Under the pieces are notes generated by a model, which saw nothing but the letters and a program-made list of their open reading frames with translations, did not search any database and had not been told where the DNA came from. Below, piece after piece: positions 9,801 to 43,573 of a stretch of 64,000 bases of DNA (its first letter is position 1; the number at the start of each line of letters is the position of its first letter). The position numbers and the translations under genes are program-made. Origin of the DNA: Odontesthes bonariensis (lineage: Eukaryota; Chordata; Actinopteri; Atheriniformes; Atherinopsidae); NCBI RefSeq assembly GCF_027942865.1, contig NC_134515.1:17816227-17880226 (forward strand), read 5' to 3'.

Positions 9801-12514
9801 TTTAGTGACAAGCTTTAAGTCACAGACAAGACAGAAGGGTGGAAAGTGAACAAAAATGAGAGTGGATGGAAAAAAGAAAGACAACTGGCCAACTGGAAGT
9901 GCTTACTGACTGTGGATGAAAAAAAAAAAACCTTGTGGAAATTTCATTTATCAAATAGTAACTCTTAACAGACCCAGAAATCTGTCATCTCTCCAACATG
10001 GAACAGATGCATAAAAATGCATATATGACAATGTTTAAGTAAAAACAAACAAAACAAAAAAAACTGTTCAACCAAGTGCGCTCACAGACTTCGTAAACCT
10101 AGGCACAGCTCATCTCTCAGGGCTGAGAACCAAGCAGGAATTTGAAATGCAGATAATCCCTTGTGAAGACCAAATCCCTGGATCCTGACAAATAAAACTC
10201 ACTTCCTGCCACCAGAAGCAAGAGAGCAGCTTGACATCCGTGAATGCCAAGTACACATCCATCACAACTCTGTTAAAGGCTCCCAAAAATGCATTCCAGA
10301 GGAGGTACGATCCAATGTTGAACACTTTACTTTCCAGCAGCCAGTTCAAGTTTGTATTGAATTGTTCATAAATCTCCCTTTCTTCATTGTATGCGACAGC
10401 CCTCAGAAGTGAGGAGCATATCTGTACCTACAAATACATGCTTACGGATACACATATTTATCAACTTTAATCTCAGAATTGTGATCCCTGCAAGCATCCG
10501 TGAGCCAAACAAGAATTTGCAATCTTTGCTCATAATTTCAGCATGTGTACTAAAAGATCTGTAAAATGTGGGCATCGATACGTGAACATTTTTCCTTTAA
10601 AATAAGGTTTGTGGAGTTTTATCCCCGATATTCTCAAGTGGTAACAGAAGCCTTTGACTCCCTCTTTCAGACCCAAGCACAGTGAGTGTTGTTGCTGAAA
10701 TGTCCATTTCAGTTATGGATAGGAATAATATCTAATCAAATATCACTTGCATCTTGTGAATCAGATACCCAGGCAATACCCAGACCCAGTTGCGACTTGC
10801 TCAGTGATATCGGGGTAACTATCAGATACACGTAGAGTTAACATGAATACAAAAATTGTAATCGGGGAATTGACTGGCAGCATATTCGATGTCCTCTGCG
10901 CCCTGCCAAAATGCCACTCCTTTGCATTTCCAACAGTGAGAAATGCATCTCCATTAGATAACTACCTGCTGTAAAGTGCATGTAAGAACAGCATCTGTGG
11001 GGAAAGTCTGGTCTGAATTGTCCATGCATACTCCAGAAATCTGCAGCTGTTCATGCGTGACAAATGGCTTAAACAAACATATTTACATAACTCTTTTAAT
11101 ACAACTTGCGTTTGACACTCTCTTTAAGCCAAGTTGTTATGGTTTGATCGACTGCTGTTCCACTACGTGCACAGACTTTATTGTCAGAGTTGATGAACTG
11201 AAGAATTCCATTTAAAAAAAAAAAAAAAAAAAAAAAAAACCTGCAGGCAAACACATCAAGTCTAATCCTGGTTCTCAGATACTTTGATTTCCTTCTCACC
11301 ACCACAGAATTCATCATCAGTGTTCACAACATTGATCATAATGTATATGGTGTCGCTGTAATCACCGACGACCAAAACAGTCATTTTTGCACGAAAGGGG
11401 ATGGCCCAATAGCTATAACACCTCCAACAAACACATGCACACTATTCTCACATCATGGCCTCCAAAAAATGGGTTTGCTTGGGTTTCCATTTCTGAACGT
11501 GTTCAGACCCCAAAGCTTTTAGGTCTTGATAAGTTACTGTGGTAAATCAGGGATGGTCGCCTTCAAACAGCCTATGTGTAGATGATGCAGGAAGAACTCT
11601 GCTGACACAGACTTGGTCGAACCCAGAAACCTTTTATTGACAACCAGGCCCGTATCAGAATTACAGAATGATCCTTAAAGCCCAAATGTCTAATGCAATC
11701 ACTGTGGGTGCTGTTCCTTTTTAAGTGGGATAAAACTTTCCCCTATTTAGGCGCATGACCAGAAGATAATGTATAATGCGTTTTCCTCAAAATGTCCATA
11801 TTTGACTCTATGCATCTCTTGGTTGGGACACACACACTCTGTGATGTCTGTGATGCTCTTTTTCAAACATTATCTTTCAGTATCAGACACCACATTACCA
11901 ACATTTTTACGCCACACCCAAAGTTTAAAGACTTAGAGATTTAAACTTTCACAGAGCGATCTGGACAGTCTGTGGTTGTAAACACCAACCTGGGGCATAT
12001 GAACCGTTTGATCTGCTCATAAACTAAATACATTATCTGCCGCTTCATTTCTGATAAGCATTTTGGTTAATATATGACCAAACAAACGAACGCTATAAAA
12101 CTCAGGTTCTCAGCCAGAGATATCAGGTGCCCGTCTAACGACTTGATGTTGTAACCTGGACATATCAGATTACAGTTTCAATTTATTTAATTCGGATTCT
12201 GAAGCCGGTGCAAACGTCACAGATGGAGATCAGGCTGTGAGCATGCGCACAGGGGTCCCGGTTCCAGTTACATAAGTTGCGCGCTGCAAACAACAATCTG
12301 CTCAAAAACACATTGGCGTCGTGCAAGGAAAGTCAAATGTCAAAAGTGCACACAAAGGTGGGTAGTTCAACTTAACGGAGGTCTTGTACTTGTCCAGCGG
12401 CTGCCGTAAAACAGCAACACGGCTGCAACCATATGGAAGCTTCCTTTGTTCCTAAACAATTAAAGATGCGCAACTTACCCCGCGAATATCCCAATAAGCA
12501 AGTGTGACTGCCAT
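6810..12514 (-). CDS. gstm: Glutathione S-transferase mu, copy B (complete)
   Basis: Complete mu-class GST: conjugation of reduced glutathione to electrophilic substrates in the cytosol. Eight minus-strand exons: 12514-12479, 9578-9503, 9422-9358, 9270-9189, 9073-8976, 8897-8802, 7383-7273 and 6905-6810. They total 660 nt, 219 codons plus stop, the normal family length. All introns are GT-AG and phases agree. Landmarks: MAVTLAYWD with the catalytic Tyr7; WF at 46-47 and Lys50; [44 protein letters not shown] in exon 7; C-terminus AKWGNKKE. A minus-strand AATAAA at 6788-6783, 22 nt past the stop, can serve as polyadenylation signal. Convergent with the eps8l3 tail. Best guess is the functional, ancestral-like copy, since its exon 5 resembles other mu GSTs more than copy A's does. 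Confidence 0.96.
7949..7994. promoter_or_regulatory. Cluster of AP-1 / CNC-Maf type sites in gstm copy B intron 6
   Basis: Three TGAC/GTCA-type elements in 46 bp: TGACTCAG (7949), TGACTCAGCA (7960-7969, also fitting the antioxidant response element TGACnnnGC) and TGAGTCA (7988-7994). Nrf2-small Maf heterodimers are known to control mu GST genes through such sites. Function here is inferred from motif and location only. Confidence 0.4.
9579..12478 (-). other. gstm copy B intron 1 (2.9 kb)
   Basis: GT-AG intron. The first ~400 bp next to exon 2 is almost identical to copy A, then homology decays. A poly-A run lies at about 11215-11239 on the plus strand. No further exon or transposon was recognised between 10.3 and 12.4 kb. 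Confidence 0.55.
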
Positions 12515-12690
12515 TTTTATTAACTTTTTTGGCACAAGTGTGGCTTGGAACGAAGCAGCTGCTTCAAACAAAGCAGTGGCCTGTGAGGGTAGACGCCGGT
12601 GTGAGCTGAGGTTCTTTACAGCTTGTTAGGGGACGGCTGGGGTGGGCGGGGATGGCTGGGGTGGGCGGGGTGAACCAGCTTTTCGTTCAT
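12515..12690 (-). promoter_or_regulatory. gstm copy B proximal promoter, TATA lost, GC box doubled
   Basis: Aligned to copy A, CTGTATAAAACATCAGCTC corresponds to CTGTAAAGAACCTCAGCTC at about 12605-12625, so the TATA box is interrupted by small changes. A 19-bp unit containing GGGGTGGGCGGGG is present twice in tandem (about 12634-12671), giving two GC boxes where copy A has one. Confidence 0.45.
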
Positions 12691-12879
12691 TGTTACCCTG
12701 AGCCTGTTCTGCGGGTTGAAAACCTACATGGTGTGTGCTCCTGAATGCATCTAGGCAGCTATGGTTGATAAATCCTCCCCCACTTATTGTTCGTGAAAAT
12801 CTCATGAAGCCTCAAATCTGGAGGTTTCTATGACAGAGAGGCCTCACCTACAGAAGGTTGCAGTTAGACAATAATTCAT

Positions 12880-13920
12880 GAAGGGATTGCTGTCAAAATC
12901 TAAAACTATGGAGCAACTTGCATACAAAGGAGCTTTACTTACAGTTAGGGTTGGCACAGGAAGAAATAATGGTAAATATCAACCAAGCCTTTTTCTTTTC
13001 ATGCATTTTCAGTCCTGTGAAAACTCACCATGACTCAGCGGAAAGTTCCACAAAGGCAAAGATTATTTTGTTTAAAAAGTACTTGTTTAGTATTGAGTGC
13101 TATGAATAAGATGTTTTTGATGTACTAGATAGTAAAATGTTGACATAACAATTAGATATTCAGATTTCTGAGGCTGCAACCAGCAGCATGTGAAGTGGAG
13201 TTACAAAAAGACAAAAATGGCAACAGTCAAATGCTGACCTTGAGACTTCCAAATGGCAGCTCTCGAACCAACATGTTTTTATTATGACTACTTTGATTAT
13301 TTATGTGCAGCCTATGGCTTCACAGTGGTCTTTTGGTTTTTTGTTGTTGCCAACAACAATGTTAATACTATCCAAAGCTTGGTGTATGAAATACAGATGT
13401 TGTACAGAAATGCTGACAAGTGATGGTCACAAACCATCAACATGAACATTTATAAAACAAGTGTTCCACAAACATCATGAAATTCAGAAAGATATCAAAC
13501 CAAGATTCGAGGAAACGACAGTCAGCAAACACCTGGGCACACAGAGTGTCATTTCAGTAGCAGCTTTCAGAATCATATTGTAATGAAAATGTTCTTTCAC
13601 AGATGACATAATGGTAAATATTAACCAGGCTCTTTGCTTTATGAGCAAGTTCTAGGCTGTAACTCACCATGACTCAGCAAAAAGTCCTGGGAAAAAGCAA
13701 GGTTATGTTGTGCAATAAAACTTCTGGTTTAGTATTAGGTACTACTCATAAGATGTTTTTAAGTACTACATAGTAAAAGCTTGACAACAAGAGAATATTT
13801 GGATTTCTGAGGCTGCAACCAGCAATAAGAGTAGTGTAGTTACAGACTAAGGTGGCAACAGTCAAATACTGAATTTGAGACTTCTAAATGGTAGTTCTTG
13901 AACCAATATTTTAATTATGG
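12880..13920. repeat. Diverged older copies of the ampd2-flank repeat
   Basis: Two older partial copies of the DNA in the tandem array to the right. 12900-13600 matches about 15080-15400 and 16740-16870, then 14770-15010. 13610-13920 matches about 15160-15400 and 16740-16810. Each carries the landmarks CACCATGACTCAGC and GAGGCTGCAACCA. Divergence is clearly higher than between the array units. No gene is seen. Confidence 0.65.
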
Positions 13921-16900
13921 CTACATGCTTTGAATAAGAGGGTGAGGTGGAGGTTATTTTGCTAGTTACCATCTGCAGTTTATCCCACTAAATGACCCTA
14001 CACCTTATACCCTGGACCTTTAAGAAGTGTGCTAGCTAACTAGGATACACTTTGGTAACATGTAAATTTAGTGTTAAAAAGAAACATCTGCTGCATAGTG
14101 CAATTAAAATCAAACATCTGTATAAACAAAACATAACAAGCAGTAGCAGAACTACCAAAACGAGAGCTATTTGGAGGCCCAAACATATTTCAAAATTACT
14201 AAAAGGAAAAAAAAACATTGTAAATGTCATAATTTGATTTTACTTTTCTTTTTCCACATGGAGAAACGTTTGTAGTAATATTCAAACTTTAAGAGTGAGT
14301 GGAAAAGCTCATTTCAGTTTACCAAACAACAGTTATTGACAAGTTTAGTAATCTCTGTGCACACGCCATTTTATGTGCTGTAACCTGTATGATTTTAGAG
14401 ATTACATTCAATATCTCCTCTTGGTAAACTCTTACTATATTAAGTTTAATCTCAAAAACAGCGGTTCAAACAGCAGCTGGAATATTTTACAGGGAACTTT
14501 GTAGAAAAATAATAAAAATCAAACGTTGTGTCATGTTAAAATACACTGTTGTGTTGTTTTGTCTCCTTATCCTTTTATTGTGCTACATGAATTCATATGC
14601 AGCTAAAATCACCAAATAGCAACAAAAGACGCCAGAATCAGGACCTCAGTGTTCTCCGTGCTAACTACAGCCCTGTGTGCAATTAAAACTCCTCTCATTG
14701 CAAATCAGCTCCAACGTTTCCTTCTACAGTCATTCTTAAAGTCCGTGTATGTTTGATCAATAGTTTCCTTCTGGATGTTAATAATATCCAAAGCTTGGTG
14801 CAGGAATTACAGATGTTGAACAAAAATGCTGACAAGATATAACCATCAACATGAACGTTTTTAAATGAACTGTTCAACAAACATCATGAAATCCGGAAAG
14901 ATATCAAAGGAGGACTCGAGGAAACTAAAGGTAGCAAACACCTGGGCACACAGAGTGTAGGTCATTTCAGTAGCAACGTTCATAATCATATCGTAATGAA
15001 GATTTTCTCTTTTCACAGGTGTGATATGTTTATATGCAAACATGTACAATGTCCTGACATGATGTTAAGGGATAGCTGTTAGAATCTAAAGCTATGGAGC
15101 AACTTGTATACAAAAGAGCTTTACTTTTAGTTTGGACTGGTGCAGGAGGAAATAATGGTAAATATTAACCAGGCTCTTTGCTTTATGTGCAAGTTCTAGG
15201 CTGCAAAACCTCACCATGACTCAGCTGAAAGTCCTGGGGAAAAAAAACAAGGTTGTATCGTGCAATAAAGTACTTGGGTAGTATTGGGTACTACTAATGA
15301 GATGTTTTTATGGACCAGACAGTAACATGTTGAGATGACAAGAGGATATTCAGATATCAGAGGCTGCAACCAATAATGTATGTGTACAATTACATTAAAT
15401 GTGGTGGTACACAAAGAAGGCTATATATTTATAAGGTTGACTATACTTTCTGTAAGAAATTGAACTTTCTGAAAAAGCTTCATTCTTAAATTTTCAAAAG
15501 ATGGAGCTTAATATTTGGTGTAGAATTCATGATAGATCCCTGCACACATTGACCCACATTAATGGGTCTGAATATGGTCGAAGTAAACAGTGCAGTCTTT
15601 GCACCTTTTACTCACTCACTCGCACACTCCCACAGAGTCCTTTCTGATTATAAAGTGCTGAGTCACAAGCAGCCCTCATTTTTCAGTGTAAATTACATTT
15701 CTACTTTTTCTTACTGCCTTGGTCTTTACCGCTTTCTAACTGGTATTTTCATGTAAAAGAAATAAGCAACTCAGCGTGACTAATATTTATTTTTTAACAG
15801 ACACAGCTGGCATTAAATATCATTTCACCAACAGTACATACATTTCTCTGGGAGGACACAAATTCAGTGCTTTTGAATAGCAAGAAGTGGCCCTAGTCAT
15901 GACACCAGGATACAAACTGAAGACAGGAGTTTGCAAAAGGCTTATCAAGTCAGTAGACTTTCCTAATATGTGGTTTGCTTGTGGATTTGGCACTGGTTGA
16001 ATAGTGCAAGGAGTGAATACTTAAGGAATAATTCATCATGCATCATTCATTGTACTATTACTCAGAAACATATGTAGTTAAGATATGTTTTTGTAAAGGA
16101 CAGATGGAGAAGAGTCAAAGTCCAGACTGCCAGTTGAAACAATATCGTGAAATACAAGTATGTACATCATGATACTGTGAATGTGCAGCGTCACTGAACG
16201 GAGGAAACAATTTTGACGGGTCATCATTCCACTCCACTGAATCACTGTAAAGACTGCAAACACAACACAAATATTACAGAAATACTGGAGATGGAGATTT
16301 CTCTGCCAGTCAGACAACATGAGGTGCCGTAGAAGGTGTCAAGCAGCCCACAACAAACAGTGTTTCTATTTAGACCATTAACCCTCTGAAAATGTTCTAT
16401 TTACTTCATATGTTCAGAGAAGTCAAAGGTGCAGCCAGCCATTTAGAGATGTGAGGTCAATGTTTCACTTTACCTACGTCTCCCTGCAACAATAAAACCT
16501 TGTAATATCATTTAGCTTAGTCATGCCATATCTTTTTATCAGTTATCTATGTTTTGATGTCAATGTTATGGAGGTGTGCTTTCAGAATAATTTATTTACA
16601 ATTCATACAATACATTTTCCATTCAAATAGATACAAAGCCTTAAAGATACACAGTCTTGTCCCGTCAAGTTTTAAGTATAACTTTTCAGCTCGACCTCAC
16701 TGTCTGAATATGATCACTTCCAGCTCCAAAAGACTAAGATGCCAACAGTCAAATACTGAACTCGAGGCTTGAAAATGGTAGTTCTTGAACCAACATGTTT
16801 TCATTATGGCTACTTTCATCATTTATATGCAGTCTATGGCTCCACAGTGGGCTTTTGGCACTTGTTGTGGCCAGCAGAGTTTCTTCTACATGCTTTGAAT

Positions 16901-19900
16901 AAGAGGGTGAGGTGGAGGTTATTTTGCTAGTTACCATCTGCAGTTTATCCCACTAAATGACCCTACACCTTGTACCCTGGACCTTTAAGAAGTGTGCTAG
17001 CTAACTAGGATACACTTTGGTAACATGTAAATTTAGTGTTAAAAAGAAACATCTGCTGCATAGTGCAATTAAAATCAAACATCTGTATAAACAAAACATA
17101 ACAAGCAGTAGCAGAACTACCAAAACGAGAGCTATTTGGAGGCCCAAACATGTTTTAAAGTTACTAAAAGAAAAAAAAAAACATTGTAAATGTCATGATT
17201 TGATTTTACTTTTCTATTTCCACATGGAGAAACGTTTGTAGTAATATTCAGACTTTAAGAGTGAGTGGAAAAGCTCATTTCAGTTTACCAAACAACAGTT
17301 ATTGACAAGTTTAGTAATCTCTGTGCACACGCCATTTTATGTGCTGTAACCTGTATGATTTTAGAGATTACATTCAATATCTCCTCTTGGTAAACTCTTA
17401 CTATATTAAGTTTAATCTCAAAAACAGCGGTTCAAACAGCAGCTGGAATATTTTACAGGGAACTTTGTAGAAAAATAATAAAAATCAAACGTTGTGTCAT
17501 GTTAAAATATACTGTTGTGTTGTTTTGTCTCCTTATCCTTTTATTGTGCTACATGAATTCATATGCAGCTAAAATCACCAAATAGCAACAAAAGACGCCA
17601 GAATCAGGACCTCAGTGTTCTCCGTGCTAACTACAGCCCTGTGTGCAGTTAAAACTCCTCTCATTGCAAATCAGCTCCAACGTTTCCTTCTACAGTCATT
17701 CTTAAAGTCCGTGTATGTTTGATCAATAGTTTCCTTCTGGATGTTAATAATATCCAAAGCTTGGTGCAGGAATTACAGATGTTGAACAAAAATGCTGACA
17801 AGATATAACCATCAACATGAACGTTTTTAAATGAACTGTTCAACAAACATCATGAAATCTGGAAAGATATTAAAGGAGGACTCGAGGAAACTAAAGGTAG
17901 CAAACACCTGGGCACACAGAGTGTAGGTCATTTCAGTAGCAACGTTCATAATCATATCGTAATGAAGATTTTCTCTTTTCACAGGTGTGATATGTTTATA
18001 TGCAAACATGTACAATGTCCTGACATGATGTTAAGGGATAGCTGTTAGAATCTAAAGCTATGGAGCAACTTGTATACAAAAGAGCTTTACTTTTAGTTTG
18101 GACTGGTGCAGGAGGAAATAATGGTAAATATTAACCAGGCTCTTTGCTTTATGTGCAAGTTCTAGGCTGCAAAACCTCACCATGACTCAGCTGAAAGTCC
18201 TGGAAAAAAAAACAAGGTTGTATCGTGCAATAAAGTACTTGGGTAGTATTGGGTACTACTAATGAGATGTTTTTATGGACCAGACAGTAACATGTTGAGA
18301 TGACAAGAGGATATTCAGATATCAGAGGCTGCAACCAATAATGTATGTGTACAATTACATTAAATGTGGTGGTACACAAAGAAGGCTATATATTTATAAG
18401 GTTGACTATACTTTCTGTAAGAAATTGAACTTTCTGAAAAAGCTTCATTCTTAAATTTTCAAAAGATGGAGCTTAATATTTGGTGTAGAATTCATGATAG
18501 ATCCCTGCACACATTGACCCACATTAATGGGTCTGAATATGGTCGAAGTAAACAGTGCAGTCTTTGCACCTTTTACTCACTCACTCGCACACTCCCACAG
18601 AGTCCTTTCTGATTATAAAGTGCTGAGTCACAAGCAGCCCTCATTTTTCAGTGTAAATTACATTTCTACTTTTTCTTACTGCCTTGGTCTTTACCGCTTT
18701 CTAACTGGTATTTTCATGTAAAAGAAATAAGCAACTCAGCGTGACTAATATTTATTTTTTAACAGACACAGCTGGCATTAAATATCATTTCACCAACAGT
18801 ACATACATTTCTCTGGGAGGACACAAATTCAGTGCTTTTGAATAGCAAGAAGTGGCCCTAGTCATGACACCAGGATACAAACTGAAGACAGGAGTTTGCA
18901 AAAGGCTTATCAAGTCAGTAGACTTTCCTAATATGTGGTTTGCTTGTGGATTTGGCACTGGTTGAATAGTGCAAGGAGTGAATACTTAAGGAATAATTCA
19001 TCATGCATCATTCATTGTACTATTACTCAGAAACATATGTAGTTAAGATATGTTTTTGTAAAGGACAGATGGAGAAGAGTCAAAGTCCAGACTGCCAGTT
19101 GAAACAATATCGTGAAATACAAGTATGTACATCATGATACTGTGAATGTGCAGCGTCACTGAACGGAGGAAACAATTTTGACGGGTCATCATTCCACTCC
19201 ACTGAATCACTGTAAAGACTGCAAACACAACACAAATATTACAGAAATACTGGAGATGGAGATTTCTCTGCCAGTCAGACAACATGAGGTGCCGTAGAAG
19301 GTGTCAAGCAGCCCACAACAAACAGTGTTTCTATTTAGACCATTAACCCTCTGAAAATGTTCTATTTACTTCATATGTTCAGAGAAGTCAAAGGTGCAGC
19401 CAGCCATTTAGAGATATGAGGTCAATGTTTCACTTTACCTACGTCTCCCTGCAACAATAAAACCTTGTAATATCATTTAGCTTAGTCATGCCATATCTTT
19501 TTATCAGTTATCTATGTTTTGATGTCAATGTTATGGAGGTGTGCTTTCAGAATAATTTATTTACAATTCATACAATACATTTTCCATTCAAATAGATACG
19601 AAGCCTTAAAGATACACAGTCTTGTCCCGTCAAGTTTTAAGTATAATTTTTCAGCTCGACCTCACTGTCTGAATATGATCACTTCCAGCTCCAAAAAGAC
19701 TAAGATGCCAACAGTCAAATACTGAACTCGAGGCTTGAAAATGGTAGTTCTTGAACCAACATGTTTTCATTATGGCTACTTTCATCATTTATATGCAGTC
19801 TATGGCTCCACAGTGGGCTTTTGGCACTTGTTGTGGCCAGCAGAGTTTCTTCTACATGCTTTGAATAAGAGGGTGAGGTGGAGGTTATTTTGCTAGTTAC

Positions 19901-20985
19901 CATCTGCAGTTTATCCCACTAAATGACCCTACACCTTGTACCCTGGACCTTTAAGAAGTGTGCTAGCTAACTAGGATACACTTTGGTAACATGTAAATTT
20001 AGTGTTAAAAAGAAACATCTGCTGCATAGTGCAATTAAAATCAAACATCTGTATAAACAAAACATAACAAGCAGTAGCAGAACTACCAAAACGAGAGCTA
20101 TTTGGAGGCCCAAACATGTTTTAAAGTTACTAAAAGAAAAAAAAAAACATTGTAAATGTCATGATTTGATTTTACTTTTCTATTTCCACATGGAGAAACG
20201 TTTGTAGTAATATTCAAACTTTAAGAGTGAGTGGAAAAGCTCATTTCAGTTTACCAAACAACAGTTATTGACAGGTTTAGTAATCTCTGTGCACACGCCA
20301 TTTTATGTGCTGTAACCTGTATGATTTTAGAGATTACATTCAATATCTCCTCTTGGTAAACTCTTACTATATTAAGTTTAATCTCAAAAACAGCGGTTCA
20401 AACAGCAGCTGGAATATTTTACAGGGAACTTTGTAGAAAAATAATAAAAATCAAACGTTGTGTCATGTTAAAATATACTGTTGTGTTGTTTTGTCTCCTC
20501 ATCCTTTTATTGTGCTACATGAATTCATATGCAGCTAAAATCACCAAATAGCAACAAAAGACGCCAGAATCAGGACCTCAGTGTTCTCCGTGCTAACTAC
20601 AGCCCTGTGTGCAGTTAAAACTCCTCTCATTGCAAATCAGCTCCAACTTTTCCTTCTACAGTCATTCTTAGAGTCCGTGTATGTTTGATCAATAGTTTCC
20701 TTCTGGATGTTAATAATATCCAAAGCTTGGTGCAGGAATTACAGATGTTGAACAAAAATGCTGACAAGATATAACCATCAACATGAACGTTTTAAAATGA
20801 ACTGTTCAACAAACATCATGAAATCTGGAAAGATATCAAAGGAGGACTCGAGGAAACTAAAGGTAGCACACACAGAGTGTAGGTCATTTCAGTAGCAACG
20901 TTCATAATCATATCGTAATGAAGATTTTCTCTTTTCACAGGTGTGATATGTTCATATGCAAATATGTACAAATGTGTCCTGGTGT
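13921..20985. repeat. Tandem array of ~2966-bp units (2 full + 1 partial)
   Basis: Unit 1 is 13921-16885, unit 2 is 16886-19851 and partial unit 3 is 19852 to about 20985. CTACATGCTTTG marks each unit start, and sequence is offset by 2965-2966 bp with only scattered substitutions and small indels. Unit 3 ends about 40 bp before the ampd2 stop codon on the opposite strand, so the unit includes the ampd2 3' flank and probably its 3' UTR. Short ORFs recur in each unit only because the DNA is duplicated; frames shift between old and new copies, so no protein is supported. Each full unit has TGACTCAGC (15217 and 18183) and TGCTGAGTCA (15656 and 18621). Confidence 0.92.
20506..20511 (-). terminator. 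Candidate ampd2 polyadenylation signal
   Basis: AATAAA on the minus strand about 520 nt downstream of the ampd2 stop codon, within unit 3 of the tandem array. Duplicate signals occur in units 2 and 1 (about 17541 and 14575). Which is used cannot be told from sequence. Confidence 0.35.
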
Positions 20986-21026
20986 TAGGACAGGGAATAG
21001 TGTGAGACATGCGTTGTGCTTCTTGT

Positions 21027-42200
<21,174 letters not shown>

Positions 42201-42660
42201 GTTCCCGGGTCGTGTCGATCAGCTTGGCTCGGATGAGAGGAGGAGAACTGAGTGAATTAGAGAGATGTGAGGCTGGAGCGATGGAGAGCCACAGAGGAGC
42301 AGAGCCACAGACAGAGACGGGGAGAAGAAGGAGGAGAAAAGAGAGGATAGAGGACAGATAAGAGAGAGGACGGGGGATGGAACACAGAAGCTGGAGGCTT
42401 GAGGGAGTCTGACTGCAGTCAGCGTGAGCGTGTTTGTGTGTATGCTACGTGCCTGTGAGCAGGGATTTCCTGACTGGTTGGTCCAGCATGAGCATCCCTC
42501 TGCAGCGAAACAGACCCCACCCCCTCCAAAAGACTCTCGTGGCTGAGCTGCAGCTCTGATGGAGGCAGGGGGCGTAATGCACGACTCGACTTGCCCCCTG
42601 CCATGCGCAAAAACACACATTTGCACTCATGGACGCACACAGGATAGAAAAGACACAGCA
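42201..42660 (-). promoter_or_regulatory. ampd2 5' UTR and promoter region
   Basis: Upstream of the ampd2 ATG (42200-42198) the minus strand is strongly pyrimidine-rich (CTCCTC/TCTCT blocks, about 42230-42370) and GC-richer than its surroundings. No TATA box was seen. The transcription start is probably within this stretch, but no precise site can be called. Confidence 0.4.
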
Positions 42661-43227
42661 GCAGCTCTCAGTCCTGCTGTTGCCATGACGACCACACATC
42701 TATGCATGTTCAAAGCAGTTTGGAGAAAAGTTGTGTTTGCTGCAGAATAAAAGTAGTAACATTAGATTTTACAAATATGTGTGACAAAACTGTTACACTG
42801 AAGTGATATTCATAGAAACTATGAATTTATGGTGTAAATGAAATGGATTAGAATGAAGAAATTTAACAGAGATAACAGTTTTCTTTAGTTTCTAAAATGG
42901 ATTGATAAATACTTACTTAACTCAGATGACAATCAGACTATGATTTGTGAGTAAAATAAACACAAATCCATGATAATTCCAACAGTTGTACAAACATGCA
43001 GTTGTGTTTCACCATCTGTGGTCAAATTTAGAACAGGCATGAAGAGCAGCGAATCCTCCCTTCTCTGACATTATGATGCTGATATTTGCGACTTTGGTTG
43101 AAATGCAGGCAAATATCAGATGGACTGCATTGAAATATTAGACATTAATATAATTTACCAGCTGGTAATCCTTTTATTTTCCATGAAAATTTCAACCAAA
43201 GGCTTTCCAATAATCCATAACTTGTTT

Positions 43228-43573
43228 TCCATCCATCCATTTTCTATACCCAGTTAATCCAATTTAGGGTTGCAGGAGGGCTGGAGCTTATCCCAGTTTT
43301 CATTGGGTGAGAGGCAGGGTACACCCTGTGATCTGTCAAGGGTGAATATCACAGGGCCACAAAGAGACAAACAACCATGCATGCAATTTAGAGTCACCAA
43401 TTATCCTGACATGCATATTTTTGGATGGTGGGAGGAAGTCAGAGTACCCAGAGAGAACCCACCCATGCACGGGGAGAACATGCAAACTCCACACAGAAAA
43501 GGCCCCAGGTGGGAATTGAACCTGGCACCCTGTTGCTGTGAGGTGATGGTGTTAATCCCCACACAACGTGCCC
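43228..43573 (-). mobile_element. RTE/Expander-like teleost repeat, 3' end
   Basis: On the plus strand starts ATCCATCCATTTTCTATACC and contains GGGAGGAAGTCAGAGTACCC, GGGGAGAACATGCAAACTCC and GGAATTGAACCTGG. This is a very common teleost repeat whose minus-strand 3' end is an ATGG tail. It is a 3'-truncated fragment without coding capacity. Confidence 0.65.

Noticed and set aside
14695-21010. Small ORFs recurring in each tandem unit (for example minus-strand 14861-15049 and 17827-18015)
   Set aside because: They recur because the DNA is duplicated. In unit 3 and in the older 13.5-kb copy, small indels break the same frame, so coding conservation is absent.
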